A DNA stretch of 64,000 bases, taken from Alcanivorax hongdengensis A-11-3. GTDB taxonomy: Bacteria > Pseudomonadota > Gammaproteobacteria > Pseudomonadales > Alcanivoracaceae. Below the pieces are notes generated by a model. It was not told where the DNA came from. It saw only the letters and a program-made list of their open reading frames with translations, and did no database searches. The stretch is taken from assembly GCF_000300995.1 (NCBI RefSeq), contig NZ_AMRJ01000004.1, positions 62,001-126,000 of the forward strand, written 5' to 3'. A program made the translations under genes and the position numbers. Positions 19,679 through 28,686 of the stretch are shown here, one piece after another (within the stretch, counting starts at the first letter, position 1; every line of letters starts with the position of its first letter).

Positions 19679-20571
19679 TGCGTGTTGCCGTTATTCAGCA
19701 GAAAAACAGTGCGGACCTGGCCGCCAATCTGGATCATTCCCTGACATTGATCCGGGAGGCCGCCCGCCTGGGCGCCAACCTGGTCATGCTGCAGGAGCTG
19801 CACCGCAGCCTCTACTTCTGCCAGACCGAAGACACCGACGTGTTTGATCTGGCCGAGCCGATTCCCGGCCCCAGCACCGAACGCCTGGGCGCACTGGCCC
19901 GGGAACTGGATATCGTGATTGTCGCCAGCCTGTTCGAGAAACGGGCCGCCGGCCTTTACCACAACACCGCCGTGGTACTGGAAAAGGACGGCAGCCTGGC
20001 GGGTATCTACCGCAAGATGCATATTCCCGATGACCCGGGCTTTTACGAAAAATTCTATTTCACCCCCGGTGACGGACAATTCAACGACGGACGCAGCGGA
20101 TTCAGCCCCATTGAAACCAGCGTTGGCAAACTGGGCCTGCTGGTGTGCTGGGATCAATGGTATCCGGAAGCGGCCCGCCTGATGGCCCTGGCCGGCGCCG
20201 ACCTGTTGCTCTACCCCACCGCCATCGGCTGGGACCCCAACGACGATGCCGACGAACAGCAACGCCAGTGCGATGCCTGGATCACCATCCAGCGCGCCCA
20301 TGGTGTCGCCAACGGTTTGCCGGTACTGGTGGCCAATCGCACCGGCTTCGAGCAAAGCCCGGTGGATGACAGCGGCATTCGTTTCTGGGGCAACAGCTTC
20401 GTGTGCGGCCCCCAGGGTGAATTCCTGGCCCGGGCCGGCAGTGACGATGAAGCCGTGCTGGTGGTGGATGTGGACATGCAGCGCAGCGAATCCGTGCGCC
20501 GCATCTGGCCCTACCTGCGTGACCGTCGGGTAGACGCCTACGGGGATCTGACCAAACGCTACCGCGATTGA
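19678..20571 (+). CDS. aguB: N-carbamoylputrescine amidase
   Basis: The 297-residue nitrilase-superfamily protein has the full Glu-Lys-Cys triad. Glu40 is in MLQELHRS, Lys is in GIYRKMHIP, and Cys is in GLLVCWDQWYPE. The last motif is typical of N-carbamoylputrescine amidases. It yields putrescine, CO2 and ammonia in the cytoplasm. Its last 13 bp overlap the convergent DUF2334 gene. Confidence 0.95.
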   Translation: MRVAVIQQKNSADLAANLDHSLTLIREAARLGANLVMLQELHRSLYFCQTEDTDVFDLAEPIPGPSTERLGALARELDIVIVASLFEKRAAGLYHNTAVVLEKDGSLAGIYRKMHIPDDPGFYEKFYFTPGDGQFNDGRSGFSPIETSVGKLGLLVCWDQWYPEAARLMALAGADLLLYPTAIGWDPNDDADEQQRQCDAWITIQRAHGVANGLPVLVANRTGFEQSPVDDSGIRFWGNSFVCGPQGEFLARAGSDDEAVLVVDVDMQRSESVRRIWPYLRDRRVDAYGDLTKRYRD

Positions 20572-21308
20572 ACGATGTTTCCGGCTATCACAGGCTGCTG
20601 ACCGGCGGACAGCGGTTGTACCTGGGCCAGCAACGACAGAATGTCGCCAGCCAGCTTCAGTGAAAAGTCATGGGGATGCAGCCCAACGCGCAGGGGCTGC
20701 CCGCTGCGGCGCGCGCGCATCAGATTCCAGCCATTGAACAGCCGCAGCACCAGGGCCCGCCAGCCGGTGTCGGCTTCGAAGCCCACCAGCGGCAAAGCAT
20801 CGAAACGGTCTTCACGGGCATCGTAGATACCGCCCAGGGTCTCAAAATACCGGAAAGGCATACCGCTCAGTGCTTCTTTGCTGATGGCGCCCATGGCCCA
20901 GGCCGGCGGCACATAGAGCGCGGAGGGCGTGAGCCCCTGATCCACGAACCACTGGTGGCAATCACGGATCAGGCGAGCGATACCGCCCGCGGAGAAAGAC
21001 AGGTGCTCGGCCACATTGCGTGAAAGAAACCGGCTGTGCAGGCGGTGATACAGGGTGGCCGGCGGCTGGCAGCGATGCTGCCAGCCATGGCCGGCCAGTG
21101 GATGCCCCTGACGCTGAAGATCCTGCAGCCAGTGCAGATCCGCGCGTTGCCAGTCACGGCCAGGCACCACCAGCAAAATGACCTGCTCCGCCGGCAGCGA
21201 CAGGGTGTCCAGCATGGCCTGCACCGCATCACGGGTCTCGGGCATCACATCATGGATGGACACCAGCGCCGGCACCCGCCTGGTAGCATCAGAGTGCACT
21301 GCGGACAT
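20559..21308 (-). CDS. DUF2334 polysaccharide-deacetylase-like protein
   Basis: The 249-residue protein begins near PALVSIHDVMPET, where His-Asp matches the first metal motif of NodB-type deacetylases. GHGWQHRC supplies the second His motif. No signal peptide is visible, which suggests a cytoplasmic enzyme. The substrate is unknown. Its start overlaps the end of the glycosyltransferase gene by 20 bp. That coupling suggests it deacetylates or hydrolyses a product of that enzyme (inference). Confidence 0.8.
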   Translation of the reverse strand: MSAVHSDATRRVPALVSIHDVMPETRDAVQAMLDTLSLPAEQVILLVVPGRDWQRADLHWLQDLQRQGHPLAGHGWQHRCQPPATLYHRLHSRFLSRNVAEHLSFSAGGIARLIRDCHQWFVDQGLTPSALYVPPAWAMGAISKEALSGMPFRYFETLGGIYDAREDRFDALPLVGFEADTGWRALVLRLFNGWNLMRARRSGQPLRVGLHPHDFSLKLAGDILSLLAQVQPLSAGQQPVIAGNIVQSR

Positions 21309-22467
21309 AGCTGCTACTCAGCCGGCGCAATACCGCCAGGGTGGGCGACGGCAACACCGCGCCCTGGCCCGGCGCCTGCACGGCGCAACCCGCCAGTACA
21401 CCGCCCCAGTGGCCGATGGCATCCTCGTTCATGGCCAGGGCGGCGCGGCGAGCCTGGCAGGCCTTTTCACGACGGGTGACCGGGCTCAACCGCTGCATCC
21501 GCGCCAGGGTATCGGCCAGGCTTTCGCCCTGGTGCATCACCCACAATCCCTGGGCCAGTGCCGGCCACTCGTTGATACCGCAGGCCGGCGTGGTAATGAC
21601 CAGTCGCTCACGAGCCATGGCTTCCAGGGCCACGGTGCCAAAGGCTTCCACGGCGGAGGGCAGCACCAGCACCTGGCTGCGATCGAGGATGTCCACGACC
21701 TGGGCACGGCTGCACCAGCCATGGAAGGTCAGGTTGCCCAGTGACCGGCAGGCGCTCTCCACCTTGCCGCGCAGGGGGCCATCACCGGCCACCTCGAACT
21801 GCAGGTCCGGGCGGCGCTCGGCCAGCGCCAGGAAACTTTCGATATTCTTTTCCGCCGCCAGGCGCCCCACGTAACAGACCCGTTCCACCGAATCAGACAG
21901 GGAGCGGACCGGCGTCTGCACGAATTCCGCCGCCAGCGGTGTACCCACCAGCTGCGGGTTACGGGCACCGGCGGCGCGGGCCTGGGCAATCATGGAGGCA
22001 CAGATGGTGGCCGCTGCCGCACTGCCGCGGAACAGGGTGCGGTTGCCCCAGTTGAGCAGGCCCCCGGCCAGCCTGGCCAGCCGCTCTCCCCAGTAGAGTT
22101 CCACCAGGCGGTTGTAATCGGTCTGGAAGGTCACGCAGACCGGAATACCCCATTTTTTGGCGATCCAGTAGCCCGCCAGGGAAAAGATGCCGGGGCCCGG
22201 AATGACGATCACGTGGGGCTTCATCTCCCAGACCAGAGCACTGAGCTCGCGTATTTTCGGGAAGAAAAGGCGCTGGGTGGGATCCCCCGGGATGGGCATG
22301 GACGCTCCCTGGCAAGGATGAGGCTGCTGCATGCAGGGCTGCACCAGCTCCACCCGGGCCACGTGATTCTTCAGATGCGCGGCCAGATCCTGGAAGTAGG
22401 CACCTACCCCATTACGGCCTTTGATCGCATCCACCACAAACAGTATGCGCAGGTCTTTGGTATCCAT
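21289..22467 (-). CDS. GT4-family glycosyltransferase
   Basis: The 392-residue protein has the GT-B layout. Its N-terminal half opens ILFVVDAIKGRNGVGAYF, with a glycine-rich acceptor loop. The C-terminal half contains VCYVGRLAAEKNIESFL and the EX7E motif in PSAVEAFGTVALEAM. These are typical of retaining GT4 enzymes that act on lipid or diacylglycerol acceptors. It is cytoplasmic or membrane-peripheral. It is coupled to the DUF2334 gene. The donor and acceptor cannot be read from the sequence. Confidence 0.85.
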   Translation of the reverse strand: MDTKDLRILFVVDAIKGRNGVGAYFQDLAAHLKNHVARVELVQPCMQQPHPCQGASMPIPGDPTQRLFFPKIRELSALVWEMKPHVIVIPGPGIFSLAGYWIAKKWGIPVCVTFQTDYNRLVELYWGERLARLAGGLLNWGNRTLFRGSAAAATICASMIAQARAAGARNPQLVGTPLAAEFVQTPVRSLSDSVERVCYVGRLAAEKNIESFLALAERRPDLQFEVAGDGPLRGKVESACRSLGNLTFHGWCSRAQVVDILDRSQVLVLPSAVEAFGTVALEAMARERLVITTPACGINEWPALAQGLWVMHQGESLADTLARMQRLSPVTRREKACQARRAALAMNEDAIGHWGGVLAGCAVQAPGQGAVLPSPTLAVLRRLSSSYVRSAL

Positions 22468-22556
22468 GAGCGGCAGTATCCCGTCCGCCCATGTCTGAAA
22501 TGTGACAGCACCCCAAAGCCTGACCGGAATTTTGCGACAAGATGTAACCGAATGCG

Positions 22557-23726
22557 TCAGGGCCGCGGGAAATCGAAGCGCTCGTAAACCCAGCCAAAGG
22601 TGTCGTTGAGCGCCTCGGCACTGACGCCCAGATCGTCAAGCGAATAGTGATGACCACTGCGATAACCGGCGGCCTTGCGATCCTGCTCCGCCAGCCGGGC
22701 CCGGTAGGCCTGATCGACCTGCCAGCCAAAGCGACGGTAAAACCCCAGCACCGTGTCCGCCGGCGCCGTCGCCAGGGTTTCCATCACCGACAGGGCCTGG
22801 CGATGCTCGGGCAGCGACGCCAGCGCCGCCAGCACATGGCGGTAGTAATAGTCGAGCATGTCCATGAAGCCCTGGCGCCAGTAGTCGCGGGTATCCCGGC
22901 CGTCAAACAGGCGCGCGCCGATCAGGATGGAATTGATCTGTGAGGGCACCGAGGCACTGGGGTTACGAACACAGCCGATAAAGCGGGCATCGGGGAAGGC
23001 CTGGGCCAGCGTCTCCATCCAGGGGGTGAAGGACGGATTCTTGGACAGCAGCACCTTGTCAGTGCCATGGAAATAAAGATGGCGTTGCACGAAGCGACGA
23101 TAGGCTGTCATCAGCCGCTGCTTGTCTGCCTGACTGCCATCCCGATCCAGGTAGGTGAGCTGCCACAGGGCCGGCACCGGCACCACCAGCACCATCAGGA
23201 AACAGCCCCACACCGGGATCAGGCCCAGATAATCCTCCTCGGGATCAAGCAACCCGGTCTTGTGCACCCCGTCCAGCCCGCCCAGCAGACGCCGCTCGGC
23301 CCACATCAGCAAGCGGCCCAATGGGCGCCCCAGCCGCGAATCCAGACCGGCCACACCGGTCCAGAAATAGCGCTGGCTGATGGAGGGGGCAAACAGCAAC
23401 TCCCACAGCGCCGTGGTGGTGAAGCGTTCATCCAGGGCCAGCAACCGGTGCAGGAAGGTGGTGCCACTGCGCGGCACGCCCACCACAAACAACGGTTCAC
23501 GCACCGGCACCCGGCGAAAGCCGGGAAAAAGCAGATGATCCACACACAGGCCCAGAGCGTTGATGGCCTGTACGCTGACAAACAGCGGCCAGAACAGGGC
23601 CATGACCACCAATCGCTGCAGTGACAAACCACCAATGCGGCCCTGATAATCCGGCCACCAGCTGAGACAGAAAAAACGCAGATATCGGTTTAACAGTGAC
23701 AACACGGCAGGCGTCCACGGCAACAT
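22557..23726 (-). CDS. Sulfotransferase-family protein (membrane-anchored)
   Basis: The 389-residue protein starts with a hydrophobic region containing one or two membrane helices (about 35-65). The PAPS-binding P-loop GVPRSGTTFLHR is at about 83-94. The 3'-phosphate loop is in GCVRNPSASVPSQINS near residue 250. This is the Sulfotransferase_3 type found in many lipid-rich marine bacteria. The acceptor is unknown. It lies upstream of the GT4 and DUF2334 genes on the same strand (89-nt gap) and is divergent from the GDPD gene. Confidence 0.82.
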   Translation of the reverse strand: MLPWTPAVLSLLNRYLRFFCLSWWPDYQGRIGGLSLQRLVVMALFWPLFVSVQAINALGLCVDHLLFPGFRRVPVREPLFVVGVPRSGTTFLHRLLALDERFTTTALWELLFAPSISQRYFWTGVAGLDSRLGRPLGRLLMWAERRLLGGLDGVHKTGLLDPEEDYLGLIPVWGCFLMVLVVPVPALWQLTYLDRDGSQADKQRLMTAYRRFVQRHLYFHGTDKVLLSKNPSFTPWMETLAQAFPDARFIGCVRNPSASVPSQINSILIGARLFDGRDTRDYWRQGFMDMLDYYYRHVLAALASLPEHRQALSVMETLATAPADTVLGFYRRFGWQVDQAYRARLAEQDRKAAGYRSGHHYSLDDLGVSAEALNDTFGWVYERFDFPRP

Positions 23727-23828
23727 GATTTATTGAAACAATAAAACAGTTCTGCGGCAGAAAAATGACAAACTTCCCCCTTGTGTCCGGGTCACAGCAC
23801 TGTCATCTTCTTGGGAAACAATAAGGCC

Positions 23829-24596
23829 ATGACTGCTGCAATGACCGCACCCTATCCCACTCTGGTTGGCCACCGCGGCGCCCGCGGTGAAGCCCCGGAA
23901 AATACCCTGGCCAGTTTTCAGGTGGCCGTGGATGCCGGCGTTACCGAAATCGAACTGGATGTGCGTCTGTCTTCCGACGGCCATCTGATCGTGCTGCATG
24001 ACAGCGATGTGCAGCGTACCACCGGCCAGCGCGGTAACGCCCGCCATTACACCCTGGCCCAGCTGGGTGTCATGGATGCCCGGCGCAATACCCCCGGCTG
24101 GCACAGCCCCACCGGTATTCCCTCTCTGCAGGATGTCCTGGATCTGTGCGGCCCGGCCATGCGTTTCCAGTTCGAGGTCAAGGGAGCCGATCGCAGCGTG
24201 CTGCACCAGCTGGCCCATAACCTGACTCACATGATTCAGCAGCAGCAACTGCAATCACGGGTGGTGGTTACCTCCAGCCATACCGGGTTTCTGCGCATGA
24301 TGGGTACCATGGCCCCGGATATCGACCGCGGCTATGTCTGCCAGTACCGCTACCTGCAACCGACCCGCCGTGCCCAGGGGCTGGGGTGCCGCTGGGTGAT
24401 GCCCCATTTCAGCCTGGTGACGCCGGCGCTGATGCGCCGTGCCCGCCGCCGCGGCCTCAAGGTTTCGGTGTGGACGGTCAACGATCTGACCGAAGCCGAA
24501 CGGCTGACCCGGCTGGGTGTAGACGGCATTATCACCGACTACCCCAGCAGCTTTGTCACGCACTTTCAGCGTCGGCAGGCTCACTCTCCCCGCTGA
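23829..24596 (+). CDS. Glycerophosphodiester phosphodiesterase
   Basis: From ATG 23829 the protein has 255 residues; ATG 23841 is an alternative start 4 codons later. The GDPD TIM-barrel motifs are present: HRGARGEAPENTL, EIELDVRLSSDG with its metal ligands, VLHDSDVQRTT, and a C-terminal VWTVNDLTE. No signal peptide is seen, so it is probably cytoplasmic, like UgpQ. It releases glycerol-3-phosphate from deacylated phospholipids. Its last 41 bp overlap the end of the patatin gene, whose product could supply the deacylated lipid (inference). Confidence 0.9.
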   Translation: MTAAMTAPYPTLVGHRGARGEAPENTLASFQVAVDAGVTEIELDVRLSSDGHLIVLHDSDVQRTTGQRGNARHYTLAQLGVMDARRNTPGWHSPTGIPSLQDVLDLCGPAMRFQFEVKGADRSVLHQLAHNLTHMIQQQQLQSRVVVTSSHTGFLRMMGTMAPDIDRGYVCQYRYLQPTRRAQGLGCRWVMPHFSLVTPALMRRARRRGLKVSVWTVNDLTEAERLTRLGVDGIITDYPSSFVTHFQRRQAHSPR

Positions 24597-25752
24597 TCGC
24601 CTTGGGCCCCATGGGTGCCTCGCTGAGAAAGGCCCGGATATCATCGGCCCGGGCCAGGGCATCCTTGCGCCCCAGCTCCAGCAGCGTGCGGGTAAACCCC
24701 GGCTGAAACAGCAGATAACTCATGGCGCTGGCCCCCGGTGAACGGGTCGCACCGGAACCGCGCAGGAAGAAGCGGACGCTTCTGGGCAGTTCCCTGACAT
24801 GCTCGGCGGCAATTTCATCAATCGGCTCGGAGGGGTAAATCTTCAGCACTTCCACCTGGCGCAGCTGGATATCATTGCGCTTGCGCGCGCGCTCACTCAC
24901 CGAGCCCAGGGTATGGTTGATCCGTTCCAGACGCTCCACATCCCCCTCCAGCGTGTCAACGAAGATGCTGTTAAGCACATGACCCAGCACCTGGGCCATG
25001 GACGGGTAACCACTGAGACGACGCTGATGGTGGGCGCTGGCATTACCGGACACCCCGATCACCAGCAGCCGCGACGCGCCCAGATGCAGTGCCGGGCTCA
25101 CCGGCGCCAGCTGACGAAGGGCGCCATCCCCATAGAAGCCGCCATCCACCTTTTCCGCCGGAAACAGAATCGGGATAGCTGCCGAGGCCAGCAGATGCTG
25201 CACGCCGATATGCGAACGTTTGCCCAGACGGCGGGCCCGGGTCCACTCCTGCAGTTCATCGTGGCCCTGGAAAAAACTCACCGACTCGCCACTGCCGTAA
25301 TTGGAGGCCGTGATCGCCAGCGCTCGCAGATTGCCCGCATCCAGGTTGCCCGAGATCTTGCGAAAGTTGATCACCAGATTGAGCAAGCGCTGCAGCGGCG
25401 TGTTGTCCAGCAGAGCACTCTTCTCCGGCGTACGCCCGGTGGCCACACCGGAAAACAACCAGCGCAGCACGCCCTTGAGGCAGGCAAAAAATTCCGTGCG
25501 ATAAACCTGCTCGGCGGTGATATTGCTCCACACCCGCTCCAGCCCGCGCACGGCAACGCGAAAGTTGTCGGCATTGGCCGCCAGCGCGGCGGCATTGAGC
25601 GCCCCGGCGGACGTGCCGCAGATAATCGGAAAGGGATTGCGTTCACCGCGGGGGACCATCTCGGCCATGGCCGACAAGACCCCCACCTGATAGGCGGCCC
25701 GGGCGCCCCCGCCCGACAGAATCAGACCGCGTACCGGGTCCTGTTGCTGCAT
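24556..25752 (-). CDS. Patatin-like phospholipase
   Basis: The 398-residue protein has the patatin oxyanion loop LSGGGARAAYQVGVL near the N-terminus. The nucleophile elbow is GTSAGALN and the catalytic Asp is in YGDGALRQ, so the Ser/Asp dyad is intact. Such enzymes hydrolyse phospholipids or neutral lipids. No signal peptide is visible. It overlaps the convergent GDPD gene by 41 bp and is divergent from the GNAT-C39 gene across 130 bp. Confidence 0.9.
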   Translation of the reverse strand: MQQQDPVRGLILSGGGARAAYQVGVLSAMAEMVPRGERNPFPIICGTSAGALNAAALAANADNFRVAVRGLERVWSNITAEQVYRTEFFACLKGVLRWLFSGVATGRTPEKSALLDNTPLQRLLNLVINFRKISGNLDAGNLRALAITASNYGSGESVSFFQGHDELQEWTRARRLGKRSHIGVQHLLASAAIPILFPAEKVDGGFYGDGALRQLAPVSPALHLGASRLLVIGVSGNASAHHQRRLSGYPSMAQVLGHVLNSIFVDTLEGDVERLERINHTLGSVSERARKRNDIQLRQVEVLKIYPSEPIDEIAAEHVRELPRSVRFFLRGSGATRSPGASAMSYLLFQPGFTRTLLELGRKDALARADDIRAFLSEAPMGPKAISGESEPADAESA

Positions 25753-25882
25753 GGATCGACTCCTTGTGTCCTTTGATCAGTATGCCGCCCTGCCCCGTCG
25801 GCGTCACCCGTCACCGGCGTTTTCAATGGTTCCCTAATGCCGGACTCTGCCCTATGCTGCGGGCAACGCAGGACTGAACACC

Positions 25883-26974
25883 ATGACCCTTACCCTTCGC
25901 CCCGCCATTGCTGACGACCTAAACGCCCTGGATGCGCTGGAGCAGCGCTGTTTCCAGAGCGACCGGTTGTCACGACGCAGTTTCCGCCACTGGATCCGGG
26001 CCCAGCATTCCGGGTTGATCGTCGCCGAAGAGGACGGCCAGCTACTGGGCTATGCCCTGGTGCTGTTACAGCAAGGCACCCGCCTGGCCCGACTCTATTC
26101 CATTGCCGTGGACCCGGACGGTCGCGGCCGTCAGCTGGGCCGCGCCCTGATGCAGGCCGCGGAAGACTATGCCCACAGTCAGCGACGCCTTTATCTGCGT
26201 CTGGAAGTGCGCCGCGACAATGAGCGCGCCATTCGCCTGTACCAGCAACTGGGTTATCAGCATTTCGATGAAATGCCGGATTACTACGAGGACCATGAAG
26301 ACGCCCTGCGCTTCCAGAAACGGCTGCACTATCTGCCACAGAATGCGGAACAGCTGCAGGTGCCCTGGGTGCAGCAGAGCACACCGTTCACCTGTGGTCC
26401 GGCCTGTCTGCAGATGGCCATGGCGGCCCTGGGCGACTACCGCCCCACGGTCACCGAAGAGTTGTTGCTGTGGCGTGAAGCTACCACCATTTTCATGACC
26501 GCCGGCCATGGCGGCTGCCATCCACTGGGCCTGGCACTGGCCGCTCGTCAGCGGGGCCTGAATGCGGAAGTCTGGTGCAATCAGCGCGGCCCCCTGTTTG
26601 TGGATTCGGTCCGTGACAGCGCCAAGAAAGCGGTGATCGAAACCCTGCACGATCACTTCGTCGCCCAGGCCAAAGCTCAGCAGTTGCCGGTACATTACCG
26701 GGAATTCGGCGCCGACCAGATCGACCAGGCCATCGCTGCGGGCCGTATCGTGCTGGTGATGATCAGCACCTGGCGGCTGGACGGACGCAAGGCTCCACAC
26801 TGGGTCGCTGTCAGTGGCAGTGATGACGAATGCTTTTACATCCACGACCCGGACCCAGGCGAGGAACAGGTACCGCTGGACTGCCAGTACGTGCCCATCA
26901 GTCGCCGTCTGTTCGGGCAGATGCATCGCTATGGACAGGCCAAACTGAAAACCGCCGTGGTCCTTGGTGGCTAG
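25883..26974 (+). CDS. GNAT acetyltransferase fused to C39-like cysteine peptidase
   Basis: The 363-residue fusion has a RimI-like GNAT domain at about 1-145 (LARLYSIAVDPDGRGRQLG, the acetyl-CoA loop). A C39-like domain follows at about 155-350. Catalytic residues are Cys171 in TPFTCGPACL, His306 in APHWVAV and a following Asp (322 or 324) in HDPDPG. Proteins of this architecture are known in Pseudomonas, where as I recall they often sit beside a RimK-like ATP-grasp gene. No such gene is in the window. It could modify and cleave a small peptide, but no precursor is seen nearby. Confidence 0.85.
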   Translation: MTLTLRPAIADDLNALDALEQRCFQSDRLSRRSFRHWIRAQHSGLIVAEEDGQLLGYALVLLQQGTRLARLYSIAVDPDGRGRQLGRALMQAAEDYAHSQRRLYLRLEVRRDNERAIRLYQQLGYQHFDEMPDYYEDHEDALRFQKRLHYLPQNAEQLQVPWVQQSTPFTCGPACLQMAMAALGDYRPTVTEELLLWREATTIFMTAGHGGCHPLGLALAARQRGLNAEVWCNQRGPLFVDSVRDSAKKAVIETLHDHFVAQAKAQQLPVHYREFGADQIDQAIAAGRIVLVMISTWRLDGRKAPHWVAVSGSDDECFYIHDPDPGEEQVPLDCQYVPISRRLFGQMHRYGQAKLKTAVVLGG

Positions 26975-27045
26975 GCTCAATACCGCAAGCCAATAAAAAA
27001 GGTTCATCGCGGATTAGGGGGAAATCGGCCTGGTCCAACGTCTGG

Positions 27046-27277
27046 GGTCGGACGGCGGACGTCGGACGCGATAGGCTGAAACCCCCAACCCCAAAAATCT
27101 TCACCGGCTCGTCGCCTGTGGCAATGCTGTTCACTTTAGATGTTAAGGCCCTCTCCCCTTGAGGGAGAGGGGTTGGGGAGAGGGGCACAGGCGTGCGCGT
27201 GCAGGAGGTGCCTCGAAATCTCAGTGCCGCGCCAACTGTCGGTGTTAAGATTGGCGTCCGACCTCTGACGTCCGACC
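27046..27277. repeat. Inverted pair of 24-bp intergenic repeats
   Basis: The 24-mer at 27046-27069 (begins GGTCGGACGG, ends GTCGGACGC) recurs on the other strand at 27254-27277 with 21 of 24 matches. The pair brackets about 180 bp in the 391-bp gap between the GNAT-C39 gene and nqrM. No gene was found between them. A related sequence forms a hairpin at 56872-56903. They look like a dispersed noncoding repeat family of this genome. Confidence 0.6.
27149..27171. repeat. REP-like palindrome CCCTCTCCC/GGGAGAGGG
   Basis: A 9-bp perfect stem encloses the 5-nt loop CTTGA and is followed by GGTTGGGGAGAGGGG. Such CCCTCTCCC...GGGAGAGGG palindromes are scattered in intergenic DNA of many proteobacteria. 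It lies inside the inverted pair at 27046-27277. Confidence 0.55.
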
Positions 27278-27311
27278 TTGTACGTTTTCCCGCAATTCCG
27301 CGATGAACCAT

Positions 27312-27339
27312 AAAAAAGCCCCGCTCTGGCGGGGCTTTT
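27312..27339. terminator. Bidirectional intrinsic terminator at the end of the nqr operon
   Basis: A 7-bp GC stem GCCCCGC/GCGGGGC surrounds the loop TCTG, with six A on the left and four T on the right. On the minus strand it follows nqrM after 26 nt and gives a six-U tail. Confidence 0.88.
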
Positions 27340-27365
27340 CATGGTTGCGGCAATCGGCACCGGTA

Positions 27366-27602
27366 TCAGACTTTCATGGCGTCCTTGCTCAGGGCCGCCG
27401 CTTTTTCGCCGTTTACCTTGCGGGTATTTTCCTCGCACTGGCTGCGGTCACCACCGCAGATCTCGCAGCCTTCCTTCATGCCCAGGGTCGCCAGACCACC
27501 GCAGGAGCCCTTGATCGGCTTGTTGGCAAAAATCACGCCCACGGCCATACCGGCGAACAACAGGCCGATGAAGAGTACGGCAGCAATGATGGTCAACAAC
27601 AT
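27366..27602 (-). CDS. nqrM: Na+-NQR maturation protein NqrM
   Basis: The 78-residue protein has one N-terminal membrane helix (about 3-25). Four cysteines follow in GSCGGL, EGCEICGG and SQCEE, the pattern of NqrM. In Vibrio this protein is needed to assemble the iron centre between NqrD and NqrE. It lies 2 nt downstream of apbE. The operon thus encodes its own flavin and iron maturation factors. Confidence 0.93.
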   Translation of the reverse strand: MLLTIIAAVLFIGLLFAGMAVGVIFANKPIKGSCGGLATLGMKEGCEICGGDRSQCEENTRKVNGEKAAALSKDAMKV

Positions 27603-27604
27603 GA

Positions 27605-28633
27605 TTACTTCTCCTGCTTGTCGAGAATGGCCTTGAAGGCCGGCGTCATCAGTTCTTCGGCGCCCTTGTCTGTTCTGACAATGAATAATACCGCCAGTTC
27701 ATGGGCCTTGGCGAATTCCATGCCCTTCTCCGGCCCCAGCACCGTCATGGTAGTGGCCAGCCCGTCGGCGGTCATGCAGTCCTTGTGCAGTACACTGACA
27801 CTGGCCAGCTTGTGGGTCACCGGGTAGCCGGTACGTGGATCAATGGTGTGTGAATAAAGCTTGCCATTGTCCTCGAAGAAATTGCGGTAGTCGCCACTGG
27901 TGGCCACCGCCATGTCCTTGAGATCAATAACATTTTCCACTTCCCGCACGCCGGGAATGGGCTTTTCCACCGCCACCCGCCAGGGCTGCTTGTAGGGCTT
28001 GTGGCCGCGGGCGCGCAGCTCGCCGCCAATTTCCACCAGATAGTTGTGCAGACCCTGCTTTTCCAGCAGCTCGGCTACCTTGTCCACCGCAAAACCCTTG
28101 GCAATGGAGGACAGGTCCACATAAACACCACCGGGTTGCAGCAGCACCTTGTCGTCCAGTACCAGTTTCTGCCAGCCAATACGTGCCTGAGCCTTGCGGA
28201 TATCCTCGTCGGACGGCGGCTCGAAGCGGTCCGGATCCGGGCCGAAGCCCCACAGGTTGACCAGCGGCCCCACCGTCACGTCATAGGCGCCATCGCTCTG
28301 TTGAGAGAGCCGCAGAGCCTCGTTGATCACCCGGGCGAAATCGTCGGACAGGGTCGCCCGGGTGCCCGCCGGCGCCTGGTTGAAGCGGCTCAGTTCGGAA
28401 TCCGGGATATAGGTGCTCATTTCCTGGTTGATGGTCACCAGGGCGCCCTCGATGGCCTTTTTCAGGCCCGGCACGCCGTCATCCGGCGTACCGGTAAATT
28501 TCACGGACCAGGTGGTGCCCATGGTCGGGCCGGACAGCACCGACAGCCGCTGCCGGGAATCATCACAGCCACTGGCGAGCACCGCAAACAGCAGTACCCA
28601 GAACGGCAGAAATCGTGCAATTGCAGTCTTCAT
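27605..28633 (-). CDS. apbE: FAD:protein FMN transferase ApbE
   Basis: The 342-residue lipoprotein starts at ATG 28633; in-frame codons upstream give no signal sequence. The lipobox LASGC places the acylated Cys at about residue 23. Family motifs include GPTMGTTWSVKF, VDLSSIAKGFAVD and GGELRARG. The last region has THKLASVSV and TADGLATTMTVLG. It attaches FMN through a phosphoester to Thr in NqrB and NqrC (both sites are visible here) on the periplasmic side. A terminator-like hairpin separates it from nqrF and may lower its expression. Confidence 0.95.
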   Translation of the reverse strand: MKTAIARFLPFWVLLFAVLASGCDDSRQRLSVLSGPTMGTTWSVKFTGTPDDGVPGLKKAIEGALVTINQEMSTYIPDSELSRFNQAPAGTRATLSDDFARVINEALRLSQQSDGAYDVTVGPLVNLWGFGPDPDRFEPPSDEDIRKAQARIGWQKLVLDDKVLLQPGGVYVDLSSIAKGFAVDKVAELLEKQGLHNYLVEIGGELRARGHKPYKQPWRVAVEKPIPGVREVENVIDLKDMAVATSGDYRNFFEDNGKLYSHTIDPRTGYPVTHKLASVSVLHKDCMTADGLATTMTVLGPEKGMEFAKAHELAVLFIVRTDKGAEELMTPAFKAILDKQEK

Positions 28634-28686
28634 GGAAATATCAGTCGGAAGGTGGGTCGGCAAAGATACGGGGATGGATTACCAAC

